Of a DNA stretch of 64,000 nt, positions 8,007 through 16,862 are shown one piece after another (the first letter of the stretch is position 1; every line of letters starts with the position of its first letter). The position numbers and the translations under genes were made by a program. The stretch is taken from contig OZ244817.1 of the NCBI GenBank assembly GCA_965220305.1, positions 3,658,001 through 3,722,000 on the forward strand, read 5' to 3'. Below the pieces are notes generated by a model, which saw nothing but the letters and a program-made list of their open reading frames with translations, did not search any database and was not told where the DNA came from. This DNA is from G965220305 sp965220305. Lineage in GTDB: Bacteria > Chloroflexota > Dehalococcoidia > Lucifugimonadales > UBA3495.

Positions 8007-9215
8007 ATGCCGGATTCCGAGAATCAGGTTAGATTTAGAGACCAAGCCTATTCCGTTGCCTCCCAGGCCCCCGGCTTGGATGACAATAGCCTGGCGGACG
8101 CCCTGCGGCTGAAGGGCGTGGACTACCGGGGGGCTCGGGCTACTATAGAGCTGACCCACGACAACATCAGGGATTTCGCCCTCTACATGGGCAGCGAGAA
8201 TCCCTTGTTCCTTGACGAAAGTTACGCCTCCTCCTCTCGTTGGGGAGGAGTCATCGCGCCCCAGGTTATGGTCGGGCAGGCGATTATAGCCCCGGGGCTG
8301 CGGGGAATTCAGTGGATTTACGCAGGAATTGATTGGGAGTTCTTCCAGGTGATGCGCCCGGACGACCTGATTACCCAACGGGGCCACCTGGTGGATGCGG
8401 TGGAGAAGCGGGGACGTACCGTGCCCCGGATGATCCTGCAAATGGGGAACGTCAACTGCCTTCGGCAGGACGGGCAGACCGTCGCCCAGTCTCGCACCTA
8501 CCACATGCGCACGCCGAGACGCCAGGCCCCCGGCGGAATGAGCTACGATGCTGCAGGCGCGGACCACAGGTGGTCTCCCCAAGACCTGGCCGAGATAGAA
8601 GAGCAGATGCTGGCGGAAAGGGTCCGGGGCAGCCAACCTCGCTACTGGGAAGAAGTCGAAGAAGGGGAAGAGATGTCACCAGTAGTCTACGGCCCGCTGC
8701 GCGTGGTGGAAATCGCCTTTACCGGCAGTTATACCGACTCGGGGGCCATCAACGCCGAGGCGGTGGCCCACATAGGAGGTCATTCCTACCAGGTGTTTCA
8801 CCGGCGCAGGCACCCTGCCGATACCTACATCGACCCCGAGACCGGCGCCCAAGACCACCCGCATCGCGGCCACTGGGAGAGGTTCATGGCCCAGGAAGTG
8901 GGGATGCCCGGGGTGTATGACATGGGGCCTCACCGCATTTCCTGGCTGTGTCGCTATATCAATGATTGGATGGGGGACAACGCCTTCCTGACCAAGCTGT
9001 CCGGCACCCTCCGCAGGCCCAATGTTGTGGGAGATGTGACCCGGATACGGGGAACGGTGCAGCGGAAGTGGGTGGAGGGCGACTACCACCTCGTTCAGTG
9101 CGAAATGCGCGCTTCCAACCAGCGGGGAGAGGCTACAATGCCCGGCTATGCCGAGGTCTGCCTCCCCACGGTGCATCAACCCTTGTCGTCCCAGTCGCTC
9201 ATCCCGGGCGAGTAA
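8007..9215 (+). CDS. MaoC-like (FAS1-type) dehydratase, double hot-dog
   Basis: The 402-residue product resembles the MaoC N-terminal (FAS1-like) dehydratase family, double hot-dog enzymes that hydrate or dehydrate acyl-CoA thioesters. The first half shows the family layout: substrate-entry motif ALYMGSENPLFLDESYA near residues 58-74, then GGVIAPQVM and the central strand YAGIDWEFFQVMRPDD near residues 109-124. The second half repeats the fold, ending with a region of the type RRPNVVGDVTRIRGTV. It starts at ATG 8007. A paralogue follows 94 bp downstream, so the two probably form a heterodimer or act on sequential substrates. Confidence 0.8.
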   Translation: MPDSENQVRFRDQAYSVASQAPGLDDNSLADALRLKGVDYRGARATIELTHDNIRDFALYMGSENPLFLDESYASSSRWGGVIAPQVMVGQAIIAPGLRGIQWIYAGIDWEFFQVMRPDDLITQRGHLVDAVEKRGRTVPRMILQMGNVNCLRQDGQTVAQSRTYHMRTPRRQAPGGMSYDAAGADHRWSPQDLAEIEEQMLAERVRGSQPRYWEEVEEGEEMSPVVYGPLRVVEIAFTGSYTDSGAINAEAVAHIGGHSYQVFHRRRHPADTYIDPETGAQDHPHRGHWERFMAQEVGMPGVYDMGPHRISWLCRYINDWMGDNAFLTKLSGTLRRPNVVGDVTRIRGTVQRKWVEGDYHLVQCEMRASNQRGEATMPGYAEVCLPTVHQPLSSQSLIPGE

Positions 9216-9309
9216 TCGGTTATTTCCGGCGGAGCCGTGGGTCGTGCGTAACTCTATCACCGTCGGAGTCTCACCCCGGGCTCCTGAATCGTATCCTGAG
9301 TGTGAATGA

Positions 9310-10404
9310 ATGGCCCCACTTGATCCGGCAGCGTTGGAAGAGGCCCAGAAGCTGGTCGGCGTTCCCCTTCGTCGGAACCAACATAATCACCTGGTAAGTC
9401 ACCCGGCCATCAACCGTTGGGCCAAAAGTATTGGCGACCGCAATCCCCTGTGGCTCGACCCGGTCTACGCCGCCGGAAGCGTCTTGGGAGATGTCGTTGC
9501 CCCGCCCTGCTGGCTGTACAGCGTCGACGACACCAGCATCGCCCCCAAACTGCCCGGCTACCACGTCATTTACGGCGGCACGGACTGGGAGTTCTTCCGG
9601 TGGTTGCGCTTTGGCGATGCCGTTGCCGCATCGGCCAAGCTCGTTGACGTGCAGGAAAAGTCGGGCCGGTTCTGCGGGGCCATGGTCCAGCAAACCGGCG
9701 AGACCCTCTTTACCGGCGGGGACGGGCAGCCGGTGGCCCGCGCGATTTCCCGGGTGCTGCGCACACCCCGTCAGGAAGCCGTTGACGCCGGCAAATACCG
9801 GGACTGGCGCAAGCATGTTTTTCGCGCTGAGGAGTTGGAAGCCATTGAAGAGGGTTACGATGGGGAAACGGTGCGCGGCTCTGAACGGCGCTACTGGGAG
9901 GATACCTCTGCCGGTGAAGTGTTCAATCCCATTGTCCGGGGCCCCTTGACTTCCGAAGAGATGATTCAGTTCATGGCCGCCACCAGGCCCAACCTCGGCT
10001 TCCGCCAATTCCTCCGCCACCGCCGCAGGCACCCCGATGCCGCCTTCTTAGATCCGGGCACAGGTTCTTGGGAGAGCTGGGAAGCCTCCATGCTGCGGGA
10101 CGACGTAGCCCAGTGGTTCGGTTTCCCGGCGGCCCACGACGCGGGCATCGACCGCATATCCTGGCTGGGCAACTTGGTAACCAATTGGATGGGCGACGCC
10201 GGATTCCTGCGGGCGCTTAGGGTAAACCTAATCTTGCCCAACATCTACGGCGATGCCACCTGGTGCCGTGGACGGGTAGCGCGAGTGCGCCGGGGTGAGG
10301 GTGACTACGTGGTGGACCTGGAAATATGGTGCGAAAACCAGCGGGGCGAGGTGACAGCCCAAGGCGACGCCGAGGTGGCGCTGCCTTCCCGGGTTTCTGC
10401 CTGA
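9310..10404 (+). CDS. MaoC-like (FAS1-type) dehydratase, paralogue of upstream gene
   Basis: The 364-residue protein aligns by eye with its upstream neighbour. It has HPAINRWAKSIGDRNPLWLD for the entry motif near residues 31-50, VVAPPCWLYS, YGGTDWEFFRWLRFGD, and a C-terminal ILPNIYGDATWCRGRV segment. It probably acts on a CoA thioester in the cytoplasm. A tandem duplication followed by divergence is the simplest origin. No ribosome site is obvious upstream of ATG 9310, so the start is the least certain part. The substrate is unknown. Confidence 0.75.
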   Translation: MAPLDPAALEEAQKLVGVPLRRNQHNHLVSHPAINRWAKSIGDRNPLWLDPVYAAGSVLGDVVAPPCWLYSVDDTSIAPKLPGYHVIYGGTDWEFFRWLRFGDAVAASAKLVDVQEKSGRFCGAMVQQTGETLFTGGDGQPVARAISRVLRTPRQEAVDAGKYRDWRKHVFRAEELEAIEEGYDGETVRGSERRYWEDTSAGEVFNPIVRGPLTSEEMIQFMAATRPNLGFRQFLRHRRRHPDAAFLDPGTGSWESWEASMLRDDVAQWFGFPAAHDAGIDRISWLGNLVTNWMGDAGFLRALRVNLILPNIYGDATWCRGRVARVRRGEGDYVVDLEIWCENQRGEVTAQGDAEVALPSRVSA

Positions 10405-10591
10405 CGGCGCGGGTGAAGGGAAAGGCCGTCCACGGGCAGGGACGGATTAGCCTTGGCTCTTACCACCCGCTGCGGTCCCTGTCGCCAATGCTAACCCCCT
10501 GGCAGGCGCAACTCCCAGCCTTGTTCACCGGATAATCGCGCTGGGCGCGGAAGGAAGCCCCAAGACGAACAGGAGTAAGCAACCCGTCCCC

Positions 10592-10954
10592 TTGTCAAGA
10601 AGCAGCAGAAAACGTCAGGTACTCCTAACGGTGCTTGACAGCGAACCAATGGCCAGGTTGGCGGAGCAGCGGCTACTCCAAGAGGGAGTCCCCTGTTTGG
10701 TGCGCACCTTGCACGGTGGACCCGGGCTGTGGGGCTCGGCTTACAATCTGCCCCACGCCGTTTACGTCTTCGAGTCCCACGAAATGGTAGCCAGGGAAAT
10801 CCTCGACCTCGTTCCCCTGGAGATGGTCGAGAGGGAGCCGGGACGCCCGGCCAACCGCGCTGCAACTCCGGGTCTGCTTCTAACATTGACCATCCTCGTT
10901 GTTCTCCTGGTGATTGTCCTTGGGGGCGCCTCCCTCGCCCGCCTCCTGGGTTAA
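10592..10954 (+). CDS. small protein with C-terminal membrane helix (DUF2007-like)
   Basis: A 120-residue protein opens with RQVLLTVLDSEPMARLAEQR, then EEGV-type text QEGVPCLVRT and AVYVFESHEMVAREIL. That order resembles the signal-transducing PII-like DUF2007 domain, in which a beta strand is followed by the A-xxx-Lxx-x-gI pattern. A single hydrophobic helix (LLLTLTILVVLLVIVLGGAS) ends the protein. The start is given as TTG 10592, but no clear ribosome site supports it. Function is unknown. Confidence 0.55.
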   Translation: MSRSSRKRQVLLTVLDSEPMARLAEQRLLQEGVPCLVRTLHGGPGLWGSAYNLPHAVYVFESHEMVAREILDLVPLEMVEREPGRPANRAATPGLLLTLTILVVLLVIVLGGASLARLLG

Positions 10955-11108
10955 CTGGCGCCACAATTATCCCTTGGTGTTGGCCTCAGCCCACGTTCTG
11001 ACGTTCTACGAATAACTCATTGGTTTGGCTGTATTAGTTACATTTAGTTTTTGACATGACCTGTACCGTGTACCTAACGTTGAAGTGTTAGCAACACTGC
11101 TCGCGTGA

Positions 11109-11137
11109 TTGACAAGATTTCTGAGGTAATTTACCAT
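11109..11137 (+). promoter_or_regulatory. sigma-70-type promoter of the binding-protein gene
   Basis: TTGACA at 11109-11114 and TACCAT at 11132-11137 are separated by exactly 17 bases. They lie in the AT-rich gap 10955-11211, 75 bases before the start codon. A second TTGACA at 11055 has no good partner. Confidence 0.6.
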
Positions 11138-11211
11138 TTAGCCTGCCATAATTAACCTACCTAGCAAGGCTGCGGCAACTTTACATACCTGCTGTGGGAG
11201 GCGTGAGACGT

Positions 11212-12882
11212 ATGAGTTTTATTCCTGCGACCCTTTCCGGGATAAGGGCCCCAATCACTGCACTCTTCGTGCTTCTGGTGCTGGCGGCAATCGCCTGTGG
11301 CGGTGCGGCCCAACAGGACACAACCGGCTCCTCTGAGGCTCCGGCAACTGCCCCGACGCAAGCTCCTGTGGCGCAGCCGGCAAGTACACCGGTCCCCGAG
11401 GCTCCGTCGGAAATTAGCCGGGCGCTGAACTTGGTTACCTTCATGGAGCCCCTGGGTATGGACTGGATGGGCTGCTGCGCCACCGGGGCCAGCACCGAGC
11501 ACTTCCGGAACAGCTTTGTTGATCCGCTGACCGAGCGAATCACTGGCAGCAGCGAGATAAAGGGGTTGGCGGCCAAGAGATGGGAAGCTGTCGATGGAAG
11601 CCCGGCCCACTGGCGCTTCTATCTCCAGGAGAATATCGAATTCCATAACGGCGAAAAATTCGACGCCCACGCCGCTGTCGAGGCGATTAATTTCATCAAA
11701 CTCCCAGAACGCGGCATGATTTACACTGAATCCCTGGGTGGCCCCCATGAGCCGGTGGTGGTGGATGACTATACCCTGGATATAGTCTGCGAAGGTCCCT
11801 GTCCCCTGGCTACGACTGGAGTCCGGTTCACCTACTTCCAGGCCCCGGAATGGTACCGGAACGCCAGCGATGATGTGCGAACCAGCGAGTTCATCACGTC
11901 GGGCCCCTTCAAGTTCGTCTCCTGGGACCGGGGCGTATCCCTGAAGTCCGAGCCTTTCGAGAATTACTGGCAAGGCATGGTGACGCACATTCCCGAAGTA
12001 ACCATCTTCTGGCGCACGGAGGATACCGTGCGGGCGGCTATGGTCCAGACTGGGGAGGCTGACTGGGCCTTCGATGTGGGCCCAGGAAACGTTGACAACG
12101 TGCCCAAGGTCGTTGTTGGCGAATCCTCCGAAGTGGTGATTCTCAAGATAAACTCCAAGTACCGCGAGCCCTTCAAAGACCACCGCGTCCGCCTGGCCCT
12201 GCGCCACGCCATTGACTGCGAGACCCTGAACGAGCAACTATACAACGGGCTTGGTATCTGCCGGGGATCTCCTTTCAATGACAAGCTCACCGGGAGTCGG
12301 GATGACATTCAGGTACCCCACGCCTTCGACCCCCAGTTGGCCCGCCAATTGCTGGAAGATGCGGACTACTTCAACAAGTGGCCGGATTTTGAGTTCTCCA
12401 TTATGACCCGTGATGGCCGGTTCCCCCGAGACGTGGAGATGTTTGAAGCCATCGCCGGCATGTGGCAAGAGGTGGGGATGGACGGCGGAGTGTCGGTGGT
12501 GGAGCCGTCCATCTGGTCCCAACATTCCCGGATCAACGACCCGCAGAGCCCCTTCTTTGAGGTGGGCGCCGACATCATCACCTGGCCCCACGGCAACGAG
12601 ACCGGCGACTCCTGGTATTCGCTGCGCAACATAAACTGCGACCACCGGGGCGGTTACGCCTGCGACGACAAGCTCCAACCGCAGATTCTACCGGCGGGCG
12701 GACTCAGCGGCGCGGAGCGGGAGCAAAAGCTCTATGAACTTTGGAAGTATGTTTACGATAACGCCCTCTACCCGGGCATATTGGAACTACCCATCGTTTA
12801 CGGCCTGTCCGAGGACTTAGACTTCATCCCCCGGGCGGAGCGGGAAGTCCGCTGGAACGACCAGATGAAGTGGGTAAAGTAG
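11212..12882 (+). CDS. extracellular solute-binding lipoprotein, family 5 (ABC transporter)
   Basis: The 556-residue product is a family 5 (peptide/nickel/opine-type) substrate-binding protein of an ABC importer. The N terminus is a lipoprotein signal (hydrophobic run ITALFVLLVLAAIACGG with the acceptor Cys), followed by a Pro/Ala/Thr-rich linker. The core has RWEAVDGSPAHWRFYLQENI and FHNGEKFDAHAAVEAI, the usual lobe I signature. ATG 11212 follows GGGAGG; an upstream GTG at 11194 would add six residues. No permease or ATPase gene adjoins, so it must pair with a transporter encoded elsewhere. The ligand is unknown. Confidence 0.9.
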   Translation: MSFIPATLSGIRAPITALFVLLVLAAIACGGAAQQDTTGSSEAPATAPTQAPVAQPASTPVPEAPSEISRALNLVTFMEPLGMDWMGCCATGASTEHFRNSFVDPLTERITGSSEIKGLAAKRWEAVDGSPAHWRFYLQENIEFHNGEKFDAHAAVEAINFIKLPERGMIYTESLGGPHEPVVVDDYTLDIVCEGPCPLATTGVRFTYFQAPEWYRNASDDVRTSEFITSGPFKFVSWDRGVSLKSEPFENYWQGMVTHIPEVTIFWRTEDTVRAAMVQTGEADWAFDVGPGNVDNVPKVVVGESSEVVILKINSKYREPFKDHRVRLALRHAIDCETLNEQLYNGLGICRGSPFNDKLTGSRDDIQVPHAFDPQLARQLLEDADYFNKWPDFEFSIMTRDGRFPRDVEMFEAIAGMWQEVGMDGGVSVVEPSIWSQHSRINDPQSPFFEVGADIITWPHGNETGDSWYSLRNINCDHRGGYACDDKLQPQILPAGGLSGAEREQKLYELWKYVYDNALYPGILELPIVYGLSEDLDFIPRAEREVRWNDQMKWVK

Positions 12883-12919
12883 TCGCTTCCCTCCATAGCT
12901 GGTCCAGTCAACCGCACCA

Positions 12920-12952
12920 GGCCGGCCTTCCCCGGAGGGCCGGCCCCTTTTT
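12920..12952 (+). terminator. rho-independent terminator
   Basis: A near-perfect 12-bp GC stem (GGCCGGCCTTCC with its complement, ending at 12945) is followed by CCCTTTTT. It lies 38 bases past the binding-protein stop codon. Confidence 0.85.
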
Positions 12953-13146
12953 GGGCGGAGTGGGAGGTAATTAACGGGCCAATTGCAGTTGACCACGGCC
13001 AGTTTCCGAAATGCCCTGGGATGGCTTCGCCGTTGCCTGGGGCGATCGACCGTCGCGTCAGCGCATACCCTCTTCAGCCTCCCGAGGGGAGAACGTAACC
13101 TATGCCCCCTTGATCCCGAACCAAAGCAGGCTGCTTCTGTGATTAC

Positions 13147-13335
13147 GCAGGGCAATCGCATACCAACAACGAGCTTACCGTCGCACCGCCGAAAAGGCAG
13201 CCCTGTTACAGGACCGGGGCGTAACCCATACCTGGCCAACGGGCCCAACAGTCGACGGTATTGTTGAATCGGGGGCTGGATTCCCGCCTTCGCGGGAATA
13301 ACGGGTCCCTCGCAATCCAATATGCGATTGCGATG
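13147..13335. mobile_element. MITE-like repeat, copy 2 (189 bp)
   Basis: The interior matches the element at 7719-7908 throughout, with inverted termini GCAATCGCATA. It is flanked by exact 9-bp direct repeats TGTGATTAC at 13138-13146 and 13336-13344, the footprint of a transposition event. No coding capacity. The rest of the gap 12953-13436 shows nothing recognisable. Confidence 0.75.
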
Positions 13336-13436
13336 TGTGATTACGGCGGTCCCCAACGTGGTGTGCCGATTCCTGCTAAAATAGGCCAAAGCCCCGGCGC
13401 GCTGTGAATCGCCGGGTATGCTATAGGAGCGTTAAC

Positions 13437-13832
13437 ATGAGCACTCCCGTCACCGGCCAGAAACCTTACGTTGTTCGGGGTCCCCAGGACCCCAACACCA
13501 CTACGCAGACCCCGGGTATGGAGCGCCGTCCGGGTATCACCGCCGACACCGCCGGAGCTTCCAAGATTTGGCTGGGGCTGGTTACTGCGGCCCCCAATGA
13601 GGCTGGCCCGCCCCACCACCACGGGGAGGCGGAAACCGCGGCATACGTTCTGAGTGGTCGGGTCCGCGTCTACTTTGGGAAAGACTTCGAGGAGTTCATA
13701 GAAGCCGGGCCCGGGGAGTTCTTGTTCGTGCCGGCTCATATACCCCACATCGAAGCCAATCCCTATGACGAACCTTCCCAGGCGGTGCTGTCGCGCTCGC
13801 CGGACAACATTGTCGTCAACCTGGAGAAGTAA
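13437..13832 (+). CDS. cupin domain protein
   Basis: The 131-residue protein is a single small cupin. The metal-binding motif 1 reads GPPHHHGEAETAAYVLSGRV near residues 57-76, with three His and a Glu available. Motif 2 is seen in PGEFLFVPAHIPHIEAN. Such proteins are sugar isomerases, dioxygenases or sensors; the activity cannot be assigned. ATG 13437 has GGAG eight bases upstream, better than the longer frame from 13404. Confidence 0.85.
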   Translation: MSTPVTGQKPYVVRGPQDPNTTTQTPGMERRPGITADTAGASKIWLGLVTAAPNEAGPPHHHGEAETAAYVLSGRVRVYFGKDFEEFIEAGPGEFLFVPAHIPHIEANPYDEPSQAVLSRSPDNIVVNLEK

Positions 13833-13924
13833 TCTTTGGTGCCTAGGCGCCGGGCTAATGGTGTATTCTCGCCGGTTATGCCGTCCATCACCCGGCTGAC
13901 CTTCGCCATCGCTGGGAGGGCTGC

Positions 13925-14554
13925 TTGAGTATCCGCTACGGGGTCGCCTTGGTGCCCGAGCCCACGTTTACGGCCCGGGTGTACCGTTGCCGGCAGCTAA
14001 TTTGCGGTCAATACGCCAGTTGGGCGGCGGAGATGCACCTGCTGCACCTGACGCTGGCCGATTTCTTTGGATGCACCGACGCGGCGGTGGAGACTATTGA
14101 ACGGGGCCTGGCTGAACTAGCCGAAGAGATGCGGCAGAGGGAGCCGCAATTCGCCCTGCCGCAGAGGGGCGTAGCCACGTTCCCGGGTGTCGCCGGGAAC
14201 ATCTTCGTGGACTTCTCCACCGACGCCGGGTCCGGCGCAGTGTACGCTCTGCATGAGGCTGTTACCGACCTGTTGCAAAGGACCGACGGCGTTACGCCTG
14301 ACCTGCGCTTCGCTGGAGAAAACTACTGGCCCCACATCACTTTGATGCAACAGGCCACCCTCCCCATTTCGGTGTTCGACAGCGCCGTGGAATTCGCCGG
14401 GGCGGTGGTGCAAGACCTGCAAGTACCGGAGGGGACCCGGGCCTGGCAGCTAATCCTGGTCCGTTTCGAGTCCAATGCCGCCGGCGACGACTGGGACAAC
14501 GGTCGGTGGGCCGCCGATTTGAGTTGGCGAATCGTGGGCTCGTACCCTCTCTAG
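13925..14554 (+). CDS. 2H phosphoesterase (2'-5' RNA ligase/CPDase superfamily)
   Basis: The 209-residue protein contains two HxTx signatures, HLTL in MHLLHLTLADFFG near residues 39-51 and HITL in ENYWPHITLMQQ near residue 138. Both are hallmarks of the 2H superfamily that act on 2',3'-cyclic nucleotide or RNA ends. Length and spacing suit the superfamily. The start is a TTG with GGGAGGG just upstream. The gene lies between a cupin and an isocitrate-lyase-type enzyme, with no obvious RNA-repair partner. The natural substrate is uncertain. Confidence 0.7.
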   Translation: MSIRYGVALVPEPTFTARVYRCRQLICGQYASWAAEMHLLHLTLADFFGCTDAAVETIERGLAELAEEMRQREPQFALPQRGVATFPGVAGNIFVDFSTDAGSGAVYALHEAVTDLLQRTDGVTPDLRFAGENYWPHITLMQQATLPISVFDSAVEFAGAVVQDLQVPEGTRAWQLILVRFESNAAGDDWDNGRWAADLSWRIVGSYPL

Positions 14555-14605
14555 CGCTCCCCAAGCCCTATGGTTTTAAACCAGATAGTACGGAGGACCG
14601 ATTTG

Positions 14606-15460
14606 ATGAAAGCCACAACCAGACTTCGCCGGATGCTCAACTCCGACGGGCTAATCGTAGCCCCCTTTGTGCTGAATGCCCTTCACGCCAAAATTGCCGA
14701 GACGGTGGGCTTTGAAGCCGTGTATATGACCGGCGCCGGCACCGCCGCGGAGCGGGGCTTTCCCGACGTGGGCCTGCTGACCATGACCGAGATGGTCTCC
14801 AACGCCAAGTACATCGCCAATGCGGTGGATATTCCGGTTATCTGCGACGCCGATACCGGCTATGGCAACCCATTGAACGTGCAGCGGACCGTCCGAGAGT
14901 ACGAGGCCGCCGGCGTGGCGGGCGTCCACTTTGAGGACCAACTGTTCCCCAAGAAGTGCGGCTTTTTCGAGGGAAAGCAGGTAATTCCGGTGGAAGAACA
15001 CGTTCAGAAGATTCGGGCCGCCCTCGACGCTCGCACCGACCCGGACTTCGTCATCATCGCCCGCTGTGACGCCTATGCGGTGACCGGCTGGGAAGACACG
15101 GTGCAGCGGTGCCGCGCCTATATTGACGCCGGAGCGGACATGGTTTTCGTCGACGGCATTAAGTCCGTGGACGACCTTGAGCTTTATGCCAAGGACCTGC
15201 CCGACGTGCGGAGAATGTACAACGGGGACCTTGCCTCCACCCAGGATGTGGGTGCCCTGGGTTACAAACTGATGATCTGCGGCAGCACCATCTGGCTGAT
15301 ATACAAGCAGGTACGGGACTCCTTCGAGGAGCTAAAACGCACTGGTAAAGTGGACCCCCAGCGCTACGGCACCCGTTGGGACGTGGCCGGACTGCTGGGC
15401 TTGGATGAGATTTACGAGTTGGAGCGCAAGTACGGCGTAACCGAGGTGCCGGTAGCGTAG
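14606..15460 (+). CDS. isocitrate lyase/PEP mutase superfamily enzyme
   Basis: The 284-residue TIM-barrel protein belongs to the isocitrate lyase/phosphoenolpyruvate mutase superfamily, which makes or breaks C-C or P-C bonds in 2-oxo or enolate compounds. The Mg site reads VICDADTGYGNP near residues 74-85, followed by HFEDQLFPKKCGFF. The catalytic-loop Cys is kept, but the His that follows it in isocitrate and methylisocitrate lyases (KKCGH) is Phe. The ATG at 14606 has GGAGG upstream. A relaxed-specificity lyase or oxaloacetate-decarboxylase-like activity is a reasonable guess. Confidence 0.8.
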   Translation: MKATTRLRRMLNSDGLIVAPFVLNALHAKIAETVGFEAVYMTGAGTAAERGFPDVGLLTMTEMVSNAKYIANAVDIPVICDADTGYGNPLNVQRTVREYEAAGVAGVHFEDQLFPKKCGFFEGKQVIPVEEHVQKIRAALDARTDPDFVIIARCDAYAVTGWEDTVQRCRAYIDAGADMVFVDGIKSVDDLELYAKDLPDVRRMYNGDLASTQDVGALGYKLMICGSTIWLIYKQVRDSFEELKRTGKVDPQRYGTRWDVAGLLGLDEIYELERKYGVTEVPVA

Positions 15461-15513
15461 GCTCCAATGCGTTTAGAAATAGAGTTAGGGATGACCAATA
15501 TAGGAGGTGAATT

Positions 15514-15840
15514 GTGCCTCGATACCTGGTGCAAGCTTCTTTAAGCAGTCAGGGAATATCGGATCTGATAAGTAACCCTGAGGACCGGGCGGCAGTGATA
15601 TGCCAATTGGTCGAAAGTGTGGGTGGCAGGCTGGAAAGCTACGACTACGCCTTCGGCGAATATGATATAGTTGCCATCGGCGAATTACCCGACAGTATCA
15701 CCATGTCGGCCCTATCAATGGCTGTCTTAGCTGCTGGAGCAATAAAAGACATAAAAACCACCGTCCTGATGTCAGTGGACGAAGCTATGGAGGCTATGCG
15801 GAAGGCTGGCTCGATTGGCTACCGGCCTCCGAGTGGTTAG
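15514..15840 (+). CDS. GYD domain protein
   Basis: The 108-residue protein shows the GYD (DUF3303-related) pattern: PRYLVQASLSSQGISDLI at the start, then VGGRLESYDYAFGEYDIVAI and a final TTVLMSVDEAMEAMRKAG. The GEYD sequence replaces the family's GxYD motif. The function is unknown; a ferredoxin-like fold is expected. The GTG start at 15514 has AGGAGGTGA upstream. It follows the lyase-like gene by 53 bp and could be co-transcribed with it. Confidence 0.85.
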   Translation: MPRYLVQASLSSQGISDLISNPEDRAAVICQLVESVGGRLESYDYAFGEYDIVAIGELPDSITMSALSMAVLAAGAIKDIKTTVLMSVDEAMEAMRKAGSIGYRPPSG

Positions 15841-15861
15841 GCTGTAACCCCGGGTAAATGA

Positions 15862-15896
15862 AGTCCCCCACCCGATACTTGGGTGGGGGACTTTTA
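15862..15896. terminator. bidirectional terminator between convergent genes
   Basis: A perfect 12-bp stem (AGTCCCCCACCC with its complement) around a 7-base loop ends in CTTTT on the plus strand. It lies between the convergent GYD gene and the lyase-like gene at 15914. Confidence 0.85.
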
Positions 15897-15913
15897 CCCT
15901 GGTTATCTTCCCC

Positions 15914-16801
15914 CTAGTGCCCGCCCCGCCCTTGGAACTCCCGCTCGGTGGTCTCGGCTTCCACCTGCTGGTATTCGGGCAGGCTGATTAGCTCCTCCAC
16001 CTCGGCCCGCATCTCCGCCACCTGCGGGGCGTTGATGCCGATATGACCCGTGTCCCGTAGGCTTTCGTAGACCTGCTTCAGGCCATTGGCAGCGGCGATG
16101 GTGGGAGTGCTGGCATAGATTACTATCTGGTAGCCCAGGTCGGCGTACTCCTGGACGGTGATGTCATCGGCCCCGGCGATTACCAGCAGGGGAATATCCG
16201 GCACCCCCCGTCGGAAGGTATCCAGGTCTTCCCGCTCCCGTACGCCCCGGGGCATCACCACGTCCACACCCAGGTCCTTTAGCGCGTTGCCCCGCCGAAT
16301 GGCCTCGTCCATGTCGCCCTCCACGGCGCTGAAAGCGTCGGTACGACCGATAATCATGAAGTCCGGGTCGGTACGGGCCAGCAGGGCGTACTTCAGCTTC
16401 TCCAGGAACTCATCCAGAGGAATGACGTGTTCCAGCCCGGCGTGGTAGGAAGCCCGCTTGGGAAACACCTGGTCCTCGATGTGGATGGCTGCCAGCCCGG
16501 CCTGCTCGAAAGTGCGGACCGTGTGCATTGCGTGTACCGGGTCGCCGTAACCGGCATCGGCATCGCAGATTACCGGCAGGCTCACCGATCGGACCACCTT
16601 GGCCGCCACCTCCACCTGCTCGGTGAGGGTCATCAGCGGCTCGGTAACTGCCAGGTGAGCGCCGCTCATGTACCCGCCGGTGTAGATGGTATCGAACCCC
16701 AGGGACTGCACCACCCTGGCGGACATGGGGTCGTAGGCTCCGGGGGCTACGATGGTATTTCCAGCTCTTACTGAGGCCTTGAATTCAGAACGTAGCGACA
16801 T
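15914..16801 (-). CDS. isocitrate lyase/PEP mutase superfamily enzyme, second type
   Basis: The 295-residue protein shares the superfamily core: TIVAPGAYDPMSARVVQSLG at the start, VICDADAGYGDP for the metal site and HIEDQVFPKRASYH for the mobile loop. The loop has no Cys where lyases carry KKCGH or KRCGH, so a classical (methyl)isocitrate lyase reaction is unlikely. Oxaloacetate decarboxylase- or phosphonomutase-like chemistry are alternatives. ATG 16801 has AGGAGG upstream; the longer frame to 16840 does not. It is convergent with its distant paralogue at 14606. Confidence 0.8.
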   Translation of the reverse strand: MSLRSEFKASVRAGNTIVAPGAYDPMSARVVQSLGFDTIYTGGYMSGAHLAVTEPLMTLTEQVEVAAKVVRSVSLPVICDADAGYGDPVHAMHTVRTFEQAGLAAIHIEDQVFPKRASYHAGLEHVIPLDEFLEKLKYALLARTDPDFMIIGRTDAFSAVEGDMDEAIRRGNALKDLGVDVVMPRGVREREDLDTFRRGVPDIPLLVIAGADDITVQEYADLGYQIVIYASTPTIAAANGLKQVYESLRDTGHIGINAPQVAEMRAEVEELISLPEYQQVEAETTEREFQGRGGH

Positions 16802-16862
16802 CTTTGGTTCCTCCTTGCGTGACTTGGGCGAAATGGACAATCTTCGCCAGCCAATGGCCGCC

